From Morella rubra (Eukaryota > Streptophyta > Magnoliopsida > Fagales > Myricaceae), in assembly GCA_003952965.2 (NCBI GenBank), contig CM025849.1, positions 14,268,949 through 14,332,948 of the forward strand: a stretch of 64,000 nucleotides of DNA, given 5' to 3'. Of this stretch, positions 1-11,370 are shown piece after piece. A program made the position numbers and the translations under genes. Positions within the stretch are counted from its first letter, which is position 1. Each line of letters begins with the position of its first letter. A model generated the notes under the pieces. It was given only the letters and a program-made list of their open reading frames with translations, was not told the DNA's origin and made no database searches.

Positions 1-80
1 TTTTACTTACTCTAAGTAGTTGCTGATGCCTTTGCAATTGTTCAGCACAAACCACCGAGCTTTCTTGAACTCTGTTCGGT

Positions 81-2591
81 CTATGTCATGTCCTTTTCAG
101 CCCCTATCAATCTAATTCTCTGAGTGAACACATCCAATGACCTTTCTGGTACCTCCATTTCGCCGTCAGAATCGTAGTTTCGATCTCTGCGATTAAACAC
201 TGTTTCGACCCCTCGGAGGTATTGGGAACAAAATGTCGAACACTCATTCTCAATATACGCTTCTGCAATCGACCCTTCGGGACGAGACTTATTTTTCACA
301 TTCCGTTTTGAGCACCCATCAACCGTTCAACTGGATACATCCATCTGTATTGTACTGGTCCAGCAAGCATTGCTTCGCGCGGTAAGTGGACCGCCAAATG
401 CATCATTACTTAAAAAAAGCGGGTGGAAAAATCATTTCCAACTTGCATAAAATTATCCCAATATCTTCTGACATCCTCTGCAATACATAAATCTTCAACG
501 TACGAGAACACAACTCTCGAAAAAACAAACATAATTCGTCACTGCGCCACACACGTCTTCCTTCAACAACCCTCGGATCATCACTGGAAGAACCCTCTGC
601 AAGAACACATGACAATCATGACTTTTCATTCCAGAAACCTTCAACTCATCTAGATTCACACAACGTGAAATCTCAGCAGCATAACCATCGGGAACCTCAC
701 GTCTTTTAACCACTCACAGGCCCTCCTTCGCTCTTCCCGAAGTTAAAGTATACGCCGCTTGAGGCATCAATTCAACCCGACCGTCATGCACCAAGTGCAA
801 GTCTTTTTTAACCCCCATTTCAGCTAAATCTCTACGTGCACCCGCTGAATCTCTGGTCTTGAACTCGATATTCATCACCGTCCCAATCACGTTGTCACAT
901 ATGTTCTTCTCGATGTGCATCACGTCCAAGTTATGCCGTAACCCTAATGTACTCCAATACGGCAGTTGGAAAAATATGCTCTTCTTCGTCCAATTCAAAC
1001 GTTCCGACGATTATTTCTTCTTTCCCCTATTCTTCCCTGACGCTTTACCAAAGATAGTCTCCCCGACATGCGTCAATTGTTCCAATATGTCCTCACCAGT
1101 TAACTCCCCGGGCGGAAGTCTATGTTCTTCTTTTCCCATCGAACGTATCCACATCATATCTCCATGCATGCCCCGGTGTCAAGTATCTCCTATGACCCAT
1201 ATAACACATTCTTCTCCCGTGCTTCAACCACTTATAGTCAGTGTCTAAATTACACGTTGGACATGCCAACTTCCCTTTGGTACTCCATCCAGATAAATTG
1301 GCATATGCTGGAAATCATTTATGGTCCACATCAAAGCTGCATGCATCTTAAATGTCGTCCCATCTGAAGCGTCATGTGTCTCAACTCCATCTTCCCATAG
1401 TTGTTTCAACTCGTCCACTAAGGGTCGAAGATATACATCTATATCATTTCCCGGTGACTTGCGACCCGGATCAAAAGAGTCATTAGTGAAAATGGGACCT
1501 TCATACACCTCCATGGGGGTAAATTATATGGAAACACAACGACTGGCCAAATACTGTACGCATTGCTCATGTTTCCGAACGGATTAAACCCGTCAGAAGC
1601 AAGACCAAGGCGGACGTTGCGGGCATCTTGAGCAAACCAATATGGTCCTTATCAAAATTCTTCCAAACCAATGAATCTGCAGGATGCCTCAAACTCTCCC
1701 CATCATCGACCCGTTTTTCCTTATGCCATCTCATGTCATGAGCTACATCTTTTGTGGTAAACAAACGTTTAAGTCTAGGGATTAAAGGGAAATGACACAA
1801 CACTTTCTTGGGAATTCGATTGCACAAGTCATTTTCGAATTTCCACCGAGACACCCATATACCAGACATCTGTCTAACTCACTGTTTTCCTTCCAAAACA
1901 ACACACAATCATTTGACATGCATGGATCTTATCATAACTAAACCCAAGACCCTTTCGCAATTGTTTCGCCTCGTAATACGATTTTGGTAACGTCTCCCCT
2001 CTGGCAATGCCTCCTTAATCAACTGTAACACCATATCAAATGCCTTAACGACAACTTATTCTCCGACTTCACATGCAACAACCGGACCGTAAATGACAAC
2101 TTACTAAACTTGGTACATCCAGGATACAATTCATGTTCTGCCTCTTCCCATAACTTATCAAATGGTGTCGAAGCCTTCGGTCCGAAGTGGGGGTTTCCCT
2201 AATATCAGGTTCTCCATTTCAACCCTTGCCGCCCCACCTTCTAACCCCACACGAACATCGGTTAACATTTCCTCCATCCCATCAGAGCTATCTCCCTCTA
2301 AATCCTCATCAATATGTGGTAAGCTCGCACGGACTCTTGACTCAGATTTGAAGCAAGTTGAATACCCTCCCCGTGAAACACCCATAACTTATAGCTCACA
2401 TCAAACCCATTAATGTATATATGATCTTCCATTTTATCCAACACTTGAAACACTACATTTCTACATTTCCGACACGGACATCTGATCTGACCCCGAGAGT
2501 CTACACAACAAGCAGCCATATGACAAACCCACGACCCCTCCGCATACTTTTCACCAAACCAATTTTTCTCGTAAACCCAACTCTTATCCAT
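81..2591 (-). pseudogene. TNP2-like CACTA transposase, broken
   Basis: Several minus-strand reading frames together give a CACTA transposase. It starts at the ATG at 2,591 with MDKSWVYEKNWF, a transposase-associated N-terminal domain with CPCRKC-type cysteines, ending near KLWVFHGE. An acidic spacer follows (2,158-2,385). Next comes the TNP2 core: KVLCHFPLIPRLKRLF and LRHPADSLVWKNFDKDH at 1,567-1,869; KSPGNDIDVYLRPLVDEL and AALMWTINDF at 1,245-1,514; RHNLDVMHIEKNICDNVIGT at 714-998. A DUF4218-like part has PDGYAAEISRCVNLDELK and SGMKSHDCHVFLQRVLPV (495-713) and KNKSRPEGSIAEAYIENEC (81-299). The frame changes repeatedly and stops interrupt it (for example near 2,365 and around 1,900-2,100), so it cannot make a full transposase. 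The 3' end lies beyond base 1. Confidence 0.9.
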
Positions 2592-2981
2592 CGCCACCAA
2601 TCTAAAACAATACACGACATTAAGTAACTCATAAACACCAATCATTGGAACTTGACTTTATGCCCAGCTGATAGGTCCTATCCATTCAAGATTGTGCATT
2701 CGGAGTTGAACGTCAGTTCGACTTGTGTCCATCCATACCTGAAAAAAATTCGCAGCATCTCCCCCCAGTCCCCAAGTACACGCACTAGCGTTGGGGCAAA
2801 CGTCATCAACGATAGTTGTATGACGTCATACACCAATGCTAGTAGTATACCCAGAAGACAAAAGGTAGATGATACCGAACTTCCTCCAAGACTGGACAGG
2901 ACACAAGTACCGAACTCGTCCAACCACGAATACACAATCTCAAACTGTCCATATTTTGGACAATTCAAGGGTTATTATGCG
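2592..2981 (-). other. CACTA segment upstream of the transposase, shared with the second copy
   Basis: The stretch at about 2,845-2,975 matches 63,600-63,755. Both contain CACAATCTCAAACTGTCCA and TTTGGACAATTCAA, and both can be read on the minus strand as NCPK(Y/C)GQFEIV. In the left copy it lies directly upstream of the transposase start; in the right copy it lies upstream of a DUF4216-like fragment. It is either an upstream exon or leader of the CACTA gene. I do not recognise a protein domain in it. It ends where the copia LTR begins at 2,982. Confidence 0.6.
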
Positions 2982-3310
2982 TGAGAGAGCAAAAACAACC
3001 GAAGAAGGGGGGTGAATTGGGTTTTATAAAAACTTTTATCCTTTTTCTTATAAAACCGAATATGCAGAGATCCCTTTTCCTTTTTCTAAAGAGCAAGAGA
3101 GTAGATCTATAAAATCAAGGACTATAATGAAGAATAAAAGGAATAGTTAAAGAAGCACAATAAATGGATATCAACAATAAATAGAGATAAGGGTAGAGAG
3201 ATGACACCGTGACTTTTAGGTGGTTCGGCCAACACTTGCCTACGTCCACCCCCAAGGCTATTGACTTCCTTGGGCTTTCTTCACCATCTTCAAATAGGAA
3301 GTACACCTTA

Positions 3311-3330
3311 GCTTCTAGTAGGGGTGTGCA
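3311..3330. repeat. hAT left target duplication and terminal inverted repeat
   Basis: The target duplication GCTTCTAG (3,311-3,318) is followed by the terminal repeat TAGGGGTGTGCA (3,319-3,330). Its partner is at 8,115-8,134. Confidence 0.93.
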
Positions 3331-3392
3331 TTAGCGGTGGCGATGGTGGTTATGCCACCCACCACCACCGCCACCGCTAACAACGGTGATGA

Positions 3393-3430
3393 ATATGTTA
3401 CCACCGGTACTGGTACCGGTGGTAACATAT
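3393..3430. repeat. Perfect 18-bp palindrome in the hAT left subterminal region
   Basis: ATATGTTACCACCGGTAC (3,393-3,410) and its exact reverse complement (3,413-3,430) are separated by two bases. The surroundings at 3,334-3,480 are made of ACCGGT, ACCACC and CCACCGC units that recur at 7,940-8,115. Known: hAT transposases bind multiple subterminal repeats; that this hairpin is one is inference. Confidence 0.85.
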
Positions 3431-3479
3431 AACTGGCCCAGCGATAGCGGTATCGCCGGTGCCAGTGGTGGTGAACCGC

Positions 3480-3700
3480 TACCACCGCTGGGCCCTTTTT
3501 TGGCCTTTTGGGCCCCCTTTTTTGGGCTCTTTTTGGGCTTTTTAGGCCCCCTTTTTTAGGCCATCCGGGCCCATTTTTTGAACGTTTTTTGGGCGATCCG
3601 GATCCTTTTTTTGGGCCATCTGGACCCCTTTTTTGGGGCTTTTTTTGAGCCATTTGGACCCCCTTTTTTTGGGCGTTTTGGACCCCTTTTTCAAAGAAAG
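3480..3700. repeat. Degenerate tandem repeat of GGGCCCCCTTTTTT type
   Basis: About 220 bp of units of roughly 25-35 bp, built from runs of T and blocks such as GGGC, GGCC, GGACCCC and GGATCC. On the minus strand it can be read as a Lys/Pro/Gly-rich peptide, but low complexity explains that reading. Confidence 0.8.
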
Positions 3701-4397
3701 GGTTATGTTTATTTTATCATAGCTTTGCCGACCCATTCTTGACTTTGGGTAATTTCCATCTTTAAGTAAGACTTGTACTTGCCTTTTAAACTTAATGGCA
3801 ACAATGGCTGATGTGATGGCATGGTTCATATTCACAAAGGATGACTACCATATGCAAAGTGAATGTTTTTTCCTCACTCTGTTAGTTCTAAAATAAATAA
3901 TGAAATAAAATAATAAAAAAAGAATATAGTGAAAATTGTATCTAAACATGTAGGCCATATTAATGATCCCCATGACAATAGTTAATTTTAATCATGGAGA
4001 TTCTTATCATATGGACCTTTTCTATATGCCCCATTTTTTGAGAATGACCAAATCCAATATTGATCATTCTCAATTAAAACACTAAAACGTAATTTTAATT
4101 TTCACTAACAAGTTACAAGTTAACAAATTGTCAAATACAAGTTAGAATACTTACAAGTTAACTAAACTACAACAATACATAATACAAAACAACACTATAA
4201 AATTACTAAAATACAACACTATACATACATGACACATCAAATAAACATTGTTCAAATAAAATAGCATAAAAAGGACTAAAAGGTGGGCAAGTGCAACATG
4301 CGTCCTAGTCCATCTCGATCTCCATCGTCAAAGTCGATATCTCTACATAATTAAGAAATAAAAGCATAAAATTATAATGATTACATTATATTGAGTA

Positions 4398-6598
4398 TCA
4401 AATTTCAAAATTTAACCAAAGAATAATTTTACCTGAATCGAGCCGGTAAGTCTCTTCATCTTCAGTTATGTTATCAGATACATCAAGTTCAGCCTCAACC
4501 ACTCCCACAATAGGGTCACCTCTCAACCAATTCTGAACACATATTAGTCCTTCAGCAGTCTTTGGAGCCAACAAACTCCTGAAAGGATCCAAGATCCGTC
4601 CTCCAGTACTAAACACCGACTCAGAGGGCACAGTGGTGATGGGGATTGCCAATACATCACAGGCTATCTGAGAAAGAATTGGAAACCTCGTAGAGTTCAC
4701 CTTCCACCAATTCAAAATATCAAATTCTGGACTCTTCTCGATAACTCCCTCGGATAAATACCTTTCAATCTCAAATTTGGACTCCAACGCCCGCTGTGAA
4801 ATTCTCCATTCAGTAAAGTAATCACCGTCATCATCAACATCAACCATAGATGTAGTGCTATCGACAACAGCACAAGGAGGAGGAGTGGTAGTACTAATAC
4901 CACTACCACTACTAGTACTCGTAGATGAGGCACTACTATACTCAGAAAACATCCTCTCAAATACACCTTCTATTTTGCTTGTCATCTCCTTCCCCCTTGC
5001 CTCCCCTAATTGGTTCTTAAACCAATACTCCAATGCCCCCAATTTGTATCGAGGATCAATCAATGCTGCAATGAATAAAAATTCATTAATCTGCTCTAAA
5101 TCACCCCAATACTTATCATATTTCGACTGCATTTTCAATGCCATATCCACAAGATCTCTTTGCCCACTAGATCTATACCTTGTGATATGTCTAGTAATCT
5201 TAGTCAATTCTTCAAAGAATGCATTAGATGTGGCCAAGTTTGATCCCGATACCCTCAAAGTGACCTCATAGAATAACTTCAAAAATTTTATGACACCACG
5301 AATGGCCTCCCAATCCTCAAATGTAGATGGACCCAAACCTTGCCTCCCATACCCATCCTCTTGCAAATAAATAACAAAATGGCCATCTAAAATCATCATA
5401 TGATCAAATGCTTTCTGGTATTTCTCAGCCAACATTCAACATAAAATTGGGCCATATGCAATGTTTTTTTCTACAACAGCTTTCTTGAAAGTTTCTAACC
5501 TTTGAGGTGAAGACTTTACATACTTGATCATATTTCTGAAAGTTAGCTATCAAACATAGATCATTCCAATTAGAACAATTACAATTGCACAACACTACAA
5601 TGTAAATACTCATGTCCACACACAACCTTCAAAGTTGAACCACCAATACTTTCAAACAATTGTCTTCTTTTGAATTGGTCAATTGCCGCATCATTAGAGG
5701 ATGCATTATCAATCGTAATAGTTAACACCCTATCAATCTGCCATTCAAGCAGACAGTCTCCTTTAAAATACTTGATGCTTTATGGTCTTGGATCCTCTTA
5801 AATAACAAGATCCTTTTATGCAATATCCAATTAGAATCAATAAAGTGTACAGTCACACACATATAGTTATAATTTTGGATTGATGTCCAAGTATATGTGG
5901 TGAGGCACACTCTCTACTTATTCACTCTAAACCCCTCTTTCAACTTCATCTTCTCCCTTAAATACAATGACATACAATCTCTCATCAACGTATACCTCGA
6001 AGGCATATTAAACCTAGATTTCAAATAATGCATCAATGCCCTAAACCCGACCTTCTGAACTGTAACAAATGGTAATTCATCTATAATGACCATTTTTGCT
6101 ATCAACTCCCTAATTGCCTTCTCATCAAACTTACGAGTGACCCCATCACCCCAACATCACCACTACTCGCCTTCGATGCATCGTGATTCAACAACATTTG
6201 ACCAACATCCACATGACCAGCTAAAGTCCTCTTGTAATAAACACAAGACTCTAAATGTTGCCACAACCCCGATGTCCCATTCTTCTTGTGATGGGCAGGG
6301 AAATCTTTCTTACAATAATGACAAGTAGCTCTAACATTCATGGCATCATTTTCATCAATAATATTAGTGTAGTGCTGTCAAACCGGAGACTCACGTGAGT
6401 TCTTCCTCTTTTTAAGTGGAGGAAGTGGTGGTAACTCACGTGGATCATTGCCAGTTGTTTCTATACTCTCCGTAGGAGTGGCCGACAAGATTGAGAAGGT
6501 GTAGTAGCCACACTACTACCTATCAGGTTAGAAGTGTGACTAGTTTCACTTCCCAATCCAGTCTCAGAAATGGGTGTACGTGATTGTGTAATATCCAT
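4398..6598 (-). pseudogene. hAT transposase (BED finger, DUF4413-like, hATC), broken
   Basis: Starting at the ATG at 6,598 (MDITQSRTPISETG) the frames give in order: a Ser/Thr-rich N terminus; a BED-type finger, CHYCKKDF...SGLWQHLESC (6,250-6,341); KMVIIDELPFVTVQKVGFRA (5,914-6,105); a catalytic-core part, TWTSIQNYNYMCVTVHFIDS (5,722-5,910); a DUF4413-like segment, YWGDLEQINEFLFIAALIDP; and a C-terminal hATC dimerisation domain, ILNWWKVNSTRFPILSQIA and ESVFSTGGRILDPFRSLLAP (4,398-5,435). Known: this is the architecture of RICESLEEPER/Ac-type plant transposases. Lesions: frameshifts near 6,480 and 6,150; a TGA at 6,378-6,380 where the BED finger normally has a Trp; and a stop at about 5,436 with apparent loss of the usual DVPTRWNSTYLM stretch. 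The 345-residue C-terminal ORF stays open. Confidence 0.93.
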
Positions 6599-7477
6599 TT
6601 GAAAATAAAGAGAAAAAAAACAATGCAAATGTAAAATAATTTGAGAAGAAACATTGATCAAACTTTGGTTTTTAAAAAAAAATAAAAATGTTGGCCAATT
6701 CAAATAGCTTTAGATGTGATCATATTAAATTATAACCACATCCACATTATAAGTTAGCATAAATTGGCCTTTTCGTTGTATGCTTTAGAGTTTAAAGAGA
6801 TTGAAAATCTTAAAATAAAAATAAGGTTTTAAAAAACAAAACATAAGCTCAAATTCAATTCAAAGTAAACAATTTGTCAAACCAAATAACCAATCCAACA
6901 ATCCAATCAAATGTATCCAAGTATCCAAACCAATTCGATCTCATCCTCCAACAGATTTCACAAACCACAAGCATCCAAACCAATTTAAATCTCATCCTCC
7001 AACAGTTTCACAAACCACAAGTATGCAAGCCCTCCAACAGACAACAGTTTCACAAACCCTAAAGCAATTTAAGTAACTGAATTTTATATAGGGATGAGAT
7101 AGAAAGACATACCTGAGACAAGGCCACTGCCAAATTAAGCACAATCACAATCACTGAGCACCTAAAAAAAGAGGCAGAAATTTGACTTCACAATTAAGCT
7201 ATAAGCCACTGCCAAATGCCAATCGGTTGATACATAGGGGCTTAAATTTTAAGCTATAACTATTAACAATCCATAATTGATTAATTTCACAATTAAAAAT
7301 TGATTAAACGTTTAAGATTTAGAGGCAGCAATTCGGTATGAAAAAAAAAGAGGCAGAGAGGGAACTGTATACATACAGTGAGGGACAGAGGGAGACAGAG
7401 CAGCTGAGATGCCTGAGCTGTCCTGTTGCACGGCGGCCGGTGGCAGCTGTAGGAGGCGGAGAGACAAATGAGATTCG

Positions 7478-7529
<52 letters not shown>

Positions 7530-8114
7530 AGAGTAGAGAGAGAGAGAGAGTCTGAGAGGGAGAGATAGACTTACCAATGTGATTAGGCAGAGGGTGAGAT
7601 GGTTATACTCTTGGGCTCGGATGTGATTAGGCTCGTCTGTCCAAGAAGGGGAATGCTTTGGTGAAGTTGGAAAACGATTCATTCAACGATGGGAGCGACT
7701 CGTGGTTGGTGAATTGAGTGTTTGGGTAGAGGGAAGAAGCAGCAGCTTCTACAAAGATGTACCTTGATGGCGGGGGGATGAGCCGGAGCGTGAGTGAACT
7801 GCGAGGGAGGGGCAGGGGGGCTGAGAGTGAGCGAACTGCGAAGGAAATGAGCGGGGGCCGGGGGGCGAGGGAACCCTAAGCCAAAAGTTTTACGCTTAAA
7901 ACAAAACGACGTCGTATGGTGGCAAAATTTTTTTTTTAAAAAAAATACGGTTTTGGCGGTGACCCGCCAGCGGTTGGCGGTGTCACCGCCACCGCCAATT
8001 TCACCATTTTTTGGTGAAATTGGGAACTGGTACCGCCCCCTCTACTAAGCGGGGGCGGTTACTTGTACCGGTACCGGTGCCGGTGCCGGTTAACCTGCCC
8101 ACCGCCGGTACCGG
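6599..8114. other. hAT noncoding 5' region with GA microsatellite
   Basis: This lies between the transposase start and the right terminal repeat. It contains AT-rich DNA with repeated CCAAxCAATxxAATCC and TTTCACAAACC words at 6,880-7,070, a (GA)n tract at 7,481-7,550, a G-rich stretch at 7,700-7,880 and GC-rich subterminal repeats from 7,940. CCAATTTCACCA at 7,995-8,006 forms a perfect 12-bp hairpin with 8,012-8,023. No gene is supported; ORFs through the GA tract are low-complexity artefacts. Confidence 0.75.
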
Positions 8115-8134
8115 TGAACACCCCTAGCTTCTAA
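8115..8134. repeat. hAT right terminal inverted repeat and target duplication
   Basis: TGAACACCCCTA (8,115-8,126) is followed by GCTTCTAA (8,127-8,134), the partner of 3,311-3,330. The last duplication base differs from the left copy (A versus G). Confidence 0.93.
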
Positions 8135-8500
8135 GGTGCTAAGGAACCTTTACAAAGTGTTTTTCGAGCTTACACTTTAACTCACTCTCACAAATCCTCA
8201 CAACCTAGAGGATTTCTTCTACCCAACAAGTAGGACAAGTGTTTTCCCAAACACTCACGTGTTTTTCAAGAATGGGTACAAAGGGAATCTTAGTAAAAGC
8301 TCTTTAAGCTGAATAAACAAGTATGAAGTACTGAGGTGTGCAAAGAGACAAGATTCACAAAGAAAGCAACAGTATTTGCAGGTGGGAGTACGAGCTTTCT
8401 TGGTTGGTGGAGCTTCTTTCTTCTTCAAAGCTTTTTCTCTCTCTAGAAATTAGGGCAAGAGTTAATAGCGCACACTTCTTTTTTTCTCTCTCCATCTTCT

Positions 8501-8834
8501 TCTATTTAAAGCTCCTAGGGCACCAAGGGTCTTCTTGTAAAGTTTGAGTGCCGTTGGAGGTCATTTGAGACCATTTGGATACTTTTTGGATGAGTTGGCG
8601 TCGCTCCAGGATTTCTGCAAAATCGTGCAATGTGTCGACACATTGATGGTATGTGCTGACACATTAAAATTTGGCCTGAAAACAACCTCTCGGGTGTTAG
8701 TTCAATGTGTCGACACTATGGCTCAATGTGTCGACACTTCCAACACTTAGTCAAAAAATATTTCGAATGACCTGAAAAACAAACTCTCGGGTAGTAGTTC
8801 AATGTGTCGACACTATGGTCCAATGTGTCGACAC
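8501..8834 (-). promoter_or_regulatory. LTR promoter: TATA-like box and GTGTCGACAC palindrome array
   Basis: Five perfect GTGTCGACAC palindromes lie at 8,632, 8,707, 8,728, 8,804 and 8,825, spaced by CTCTCGGGT-type words. On the minus strand they sit 120-330 bp upstream of a TATA-like TTTAAATAG at about 8,502-8,510. The sister solo LTR has the same layout: palindromes at about 60,240-60,480 and a better TATAAATAG near 60,120-60,128. This suits an U3 promoter; the role of the palindromes is inference. Confidence 0.6.
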
Positions 8835-9108
8835 TTCCAACACTTAGACAAAAAATTGTTCTTTAACAACAACTACTTCAATTCAATAAATCTCAAAAAT
8901 ACTTACAATATAAAAGATGATCAATTAGCAAGTGTAATGATGATCAAGTATGCTTGGAGAGATTTTAAATAAGGAAACCTTGATACTCTAAAAACATAAT
9001 TTTCTTGAAAAGGAATTTCAATGTAAAATCTAAAAGTCTTGAAAGTTGAAAACTTTGTTATCATCAAAACCAAAATAGATTGTTTGTAAGAACAACCTTG
9101 GGCTAACA

Positions 9109-9123
9109 ATCTCCCCCTTTTTG
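9109..9123 (-). other. Polypurine tract of the copia element
   Basis: On the minus strand, AAAAAGGGGGAGAT lies immediately before the LTR start TGTTAGCC. Known: this purine run primes plus-strand DNA synthesis in LTR retrotransposons and marks the inner edge of the 3' LTR. The stretch 9,124-9,741 up to the env-like gene shows no further gene. Confidence 0.88.
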
Positions 9124-9741
9124 ATGATGACAAAACCATTTAAAAATGACAATTTGCTAATAAATAGAAAAGCTCCCCCTGAGAACAAGCAGGAGTTTTT
9201 CATGATATTTTTAGCAAAAAGGACTTTGAGATTTTACAAAAATTTTGCAAGAGTTTCCTTTGTAAAAGGAGGTTTCCCAAAACTTAAAGCAACACTTCTA
9301 TATCCTTTCTCCAAACTTCCCAAACTTCAAATTCCAAACCAGATCACAAGACTTCATATCACGAAGAGTTAAAAGATAGAGTAACTACCTGAAGGATTTA
9401 GGCAAGCATAATCAAGTGCAAAGCACTTATCAAAATCTTCACAAGTACTCCCTTAGAACACATTCACTTCAAAACATATGGTCATTCATAATATAATAGA
9501 ATAATCACAATAAGTCAATTTATAAAACGCTGAAAATCATTACAACTAACCAAATAATTGTTCAAATACAACTGAAAAGAGGACAAAGAACAACATAAGA
9601 ATTAAATGAAATGTCCTCAAATGAGAGCCAGCATACAAACAGGCACTTTTCTCCCCCTTTGGCATCATCAAAAATAAGAAGGCAAGGAGAGGTGGCAAGG
9701 GTGAGGGCAAAGGAGATCAGGGAGGAGGAGGATGATCGACG

Positions 9742-11203
9742 TCAAATTTCTTCAACCAGTTGGTCCAAGTCGTTGAGAACCAATAGGTCCATTTCATGAC
9801 AAGAGGCGAAGTTTCGATCAACATCCAGACTAAGCTCGGTGGCATTGACGACATCTTGAGCAGATGATTTCAAATCATTCACAGTAGCTTGAATCACCTC
9901 GCTGGCCATATGGATGCTGTTGTTGACTTGGTGCTTAAGAAGCCTCACATCCTTGTCAAGAAGATTGAAACGCTCATCATGAGCAGCAAACAACTGCTTG
10001 ATGTCATCAAAGCCCGTCTTCATGTCAAGAGACAACTTCTCCAACTGCTGACCCAATTTCTTTTGTTCCTCCTTTATCTCCCCAAACGAAGCTTCAAGAG
10101 ATTCAAATTGAGGCGCATGAGAGTGGGAAGGGGGTATTCGGGATGATGACTCCATATGCAAAGAAGGAAATGGAGGAGGGGAGAATGGCTCTCTCGCTAG
10201 TTTGGAGTTCTGGTGGCAGTGGAAGGAGTTCTAGTAAAGGTATCTTCTTCTTCATCCTCGCTGTTTGCATCAGAATCCGATCCCCTATGACTTCTCTTTT
10301 GAGGGGTTGCATCAGCTTTCTTTATCCAAAAACCTTCATCATTTTGTGTGAACCCCATCAACCTTAGAGTTTTCTGATTATACTCTTTGGATGCCTTGGG
10401 AGTTTCCCGTACTTCACCCCCAAATCAATATCAAGAATGTGAAACATGTGGGTAAAGAACATTCCATAAGGCAGCCCTTGTCTCTTCTTCTCAGTGGCAG
10501 CCTTCATATGATTTATCATAAGGTGACCAAGGTTCATGGGAGTATGGGTAATCAAGCAGTACATGACAAATAAGTCTAGGAACGTTATGTACTCAAATTT
10601 CCCGTCCTTGGTAAAATAATGTTACAGACCATATGATGTAAAATTCGTCTTGGAATGCTTAGATCACTAGCTGTGGGTCTAATAATCTCGTCTAGGGTTG
10701 GATTATCCAAAACAACCCTAAGAATATGAAGGGGATCAACTTCAGACAAACCTACCCACCCATGGTTTTCAAAGAACTTCTTCCCAGCATCAGGAGCATT
10801 ACCATTGAATTCAAAGAAGAACTTGATAGATCCAACATTTTCCATTCACATAACTATCAGCATCCTCAGACTTAGTGAATTGAAAGTTAGCATAAACCAA
10901 CTTAACTAAGTAAACATAGCAATTTACTTTCAAATTCACAAGTATTCCCCAACCTTGAAACTCAAACATCTCTTGAAACCCAAACCCATTTCACTAAACC
11001 ATTTGAAAATCAGCCCATCTCCCAGCAATAACTTTTCTATTTCGAAAATCTTGAACAAAACGGTTTTTGCAGAGACCTGACCTGTAGATGTAGTCTTCAG
11101 GAGTGGGAGTGGGTTCTTCGGTGGTCCTGGCCTTCTTCTTCCCTTTGGAGCCAACAGAGGCTGGAGTTCGTTGAGAGGAGCGAGTGGGACGACTGGAAGA
11201 CAT
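9742..11203 (-). pseudogene. env-like gene of SIRE-type copia, frameshifted
   Basis: This lies between pol and the 3' LTR on the pol strand, the place of the env-like gene in SIRE elements. Pieces in order: MSSSRPTRSSQRTPASVGSK, a basic Ser/Thr-rich N terminus (start 11,203), then NRFVQDFRNRKVIAGRWADF (10,994-11,203); DPLHILRVVLDNPTLDEIIR (10,585-10,845); MYCLITHTPMNLGHLMINHM and GLPYGMFFTHMFHILDIDLG (10,364-10,564); and a C-terminal coiled-coil part, SLEASFGEIKEEQKKLGQQL (9,742-10,161). Known: this resembles the putative plant transposon protein domain of env-like ORFs; no function has been shown for it. Several frame changes and stops separate the pieces. I see no clear signal peptide or membrane span. 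Confidence 0.75.
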
Positions 11204-11370
11204 TGAGTGCAGGATTTTGAGAGAAATGGGGCTGTCGGGCGGTGGGTTTTTGGAGAGAGAGAGTGGGCGACTGAAATTTTGAGGGGGAGGCTTAATCGCA
11301 CGGTTTGAGAGAGAGAGAGAGGTCTGAGAGGGAAGAAAGCCTAAAATGCTGAACCCTAACTCAAATGAGA

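Larger units (their letters stand above)
3319..8126 (-). mobile_element. hAT-family DNA transposon (4.8 kb)
   Basis: The ends are inverted repeats: TAGGGGTGTGCA at 3,319-3,330 and TGAACACCCCTA at 8,115-8,126 (11 of 12 match). They are flanked by an 8-bp duplication, GCTTCTAG at 3,311-3,318 and GCTTCTAA at 8,127-8,134, one mismatch. Removing the element and one duplication restores continuous LTR sequence that aligns with 59,740-59,770, which proves the boundaries. Known: TAGGGGTG-type ends with 8-bp duplications are hAT hallmarks. It carries a broken BED-finger/hATC transposase on the minus strand, GC-rich GGTACCGGT-type subterminal repeats at both ends, a homopolymer-rich tandem tract near the left end and a GA microsatellite near the right end. 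Confidence 0.95.
2982..9108 (-). repeat. 3' LTR of the copia element, interrupted by the hAT insertion
   Basis: On the minus strand the LTR starts TGTTAGCCCAAGG at 9,108 and ends with ...CTCTCTCA at 2,982. Its two parts are 8,135-9,108 and 2,982-3,318, about 1,311 bp once the hAT and one copy of its target duplication are removed. It aligns along its length with 59,482-60,747; both share for example GGTGGTTCGGCCAACACTTG. The outer edge was set from that alignment and from the TG/CA rule. Confidence 0.87.

Noticed and set aside
3315-3653. Minus-strand Lys/Pro/Gly-rich open frame
   Set aside because: It is produced by the T-run/GGGC tandem tract and the hAT subterminal repeats and crosses the element's own end.
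4855-5271. Plus-strand 138-residue open frame in the hAT
   Set aside because: It is the antisense shadow of the transposase C-terminal frame.
7338-7682. Open frames on both strands through the GA-rich stretch
   Set aside because: They are alternating Arg/Glu or Ser/Leu readings of a (GA)n microsatellite, with no domain and no conserved start.
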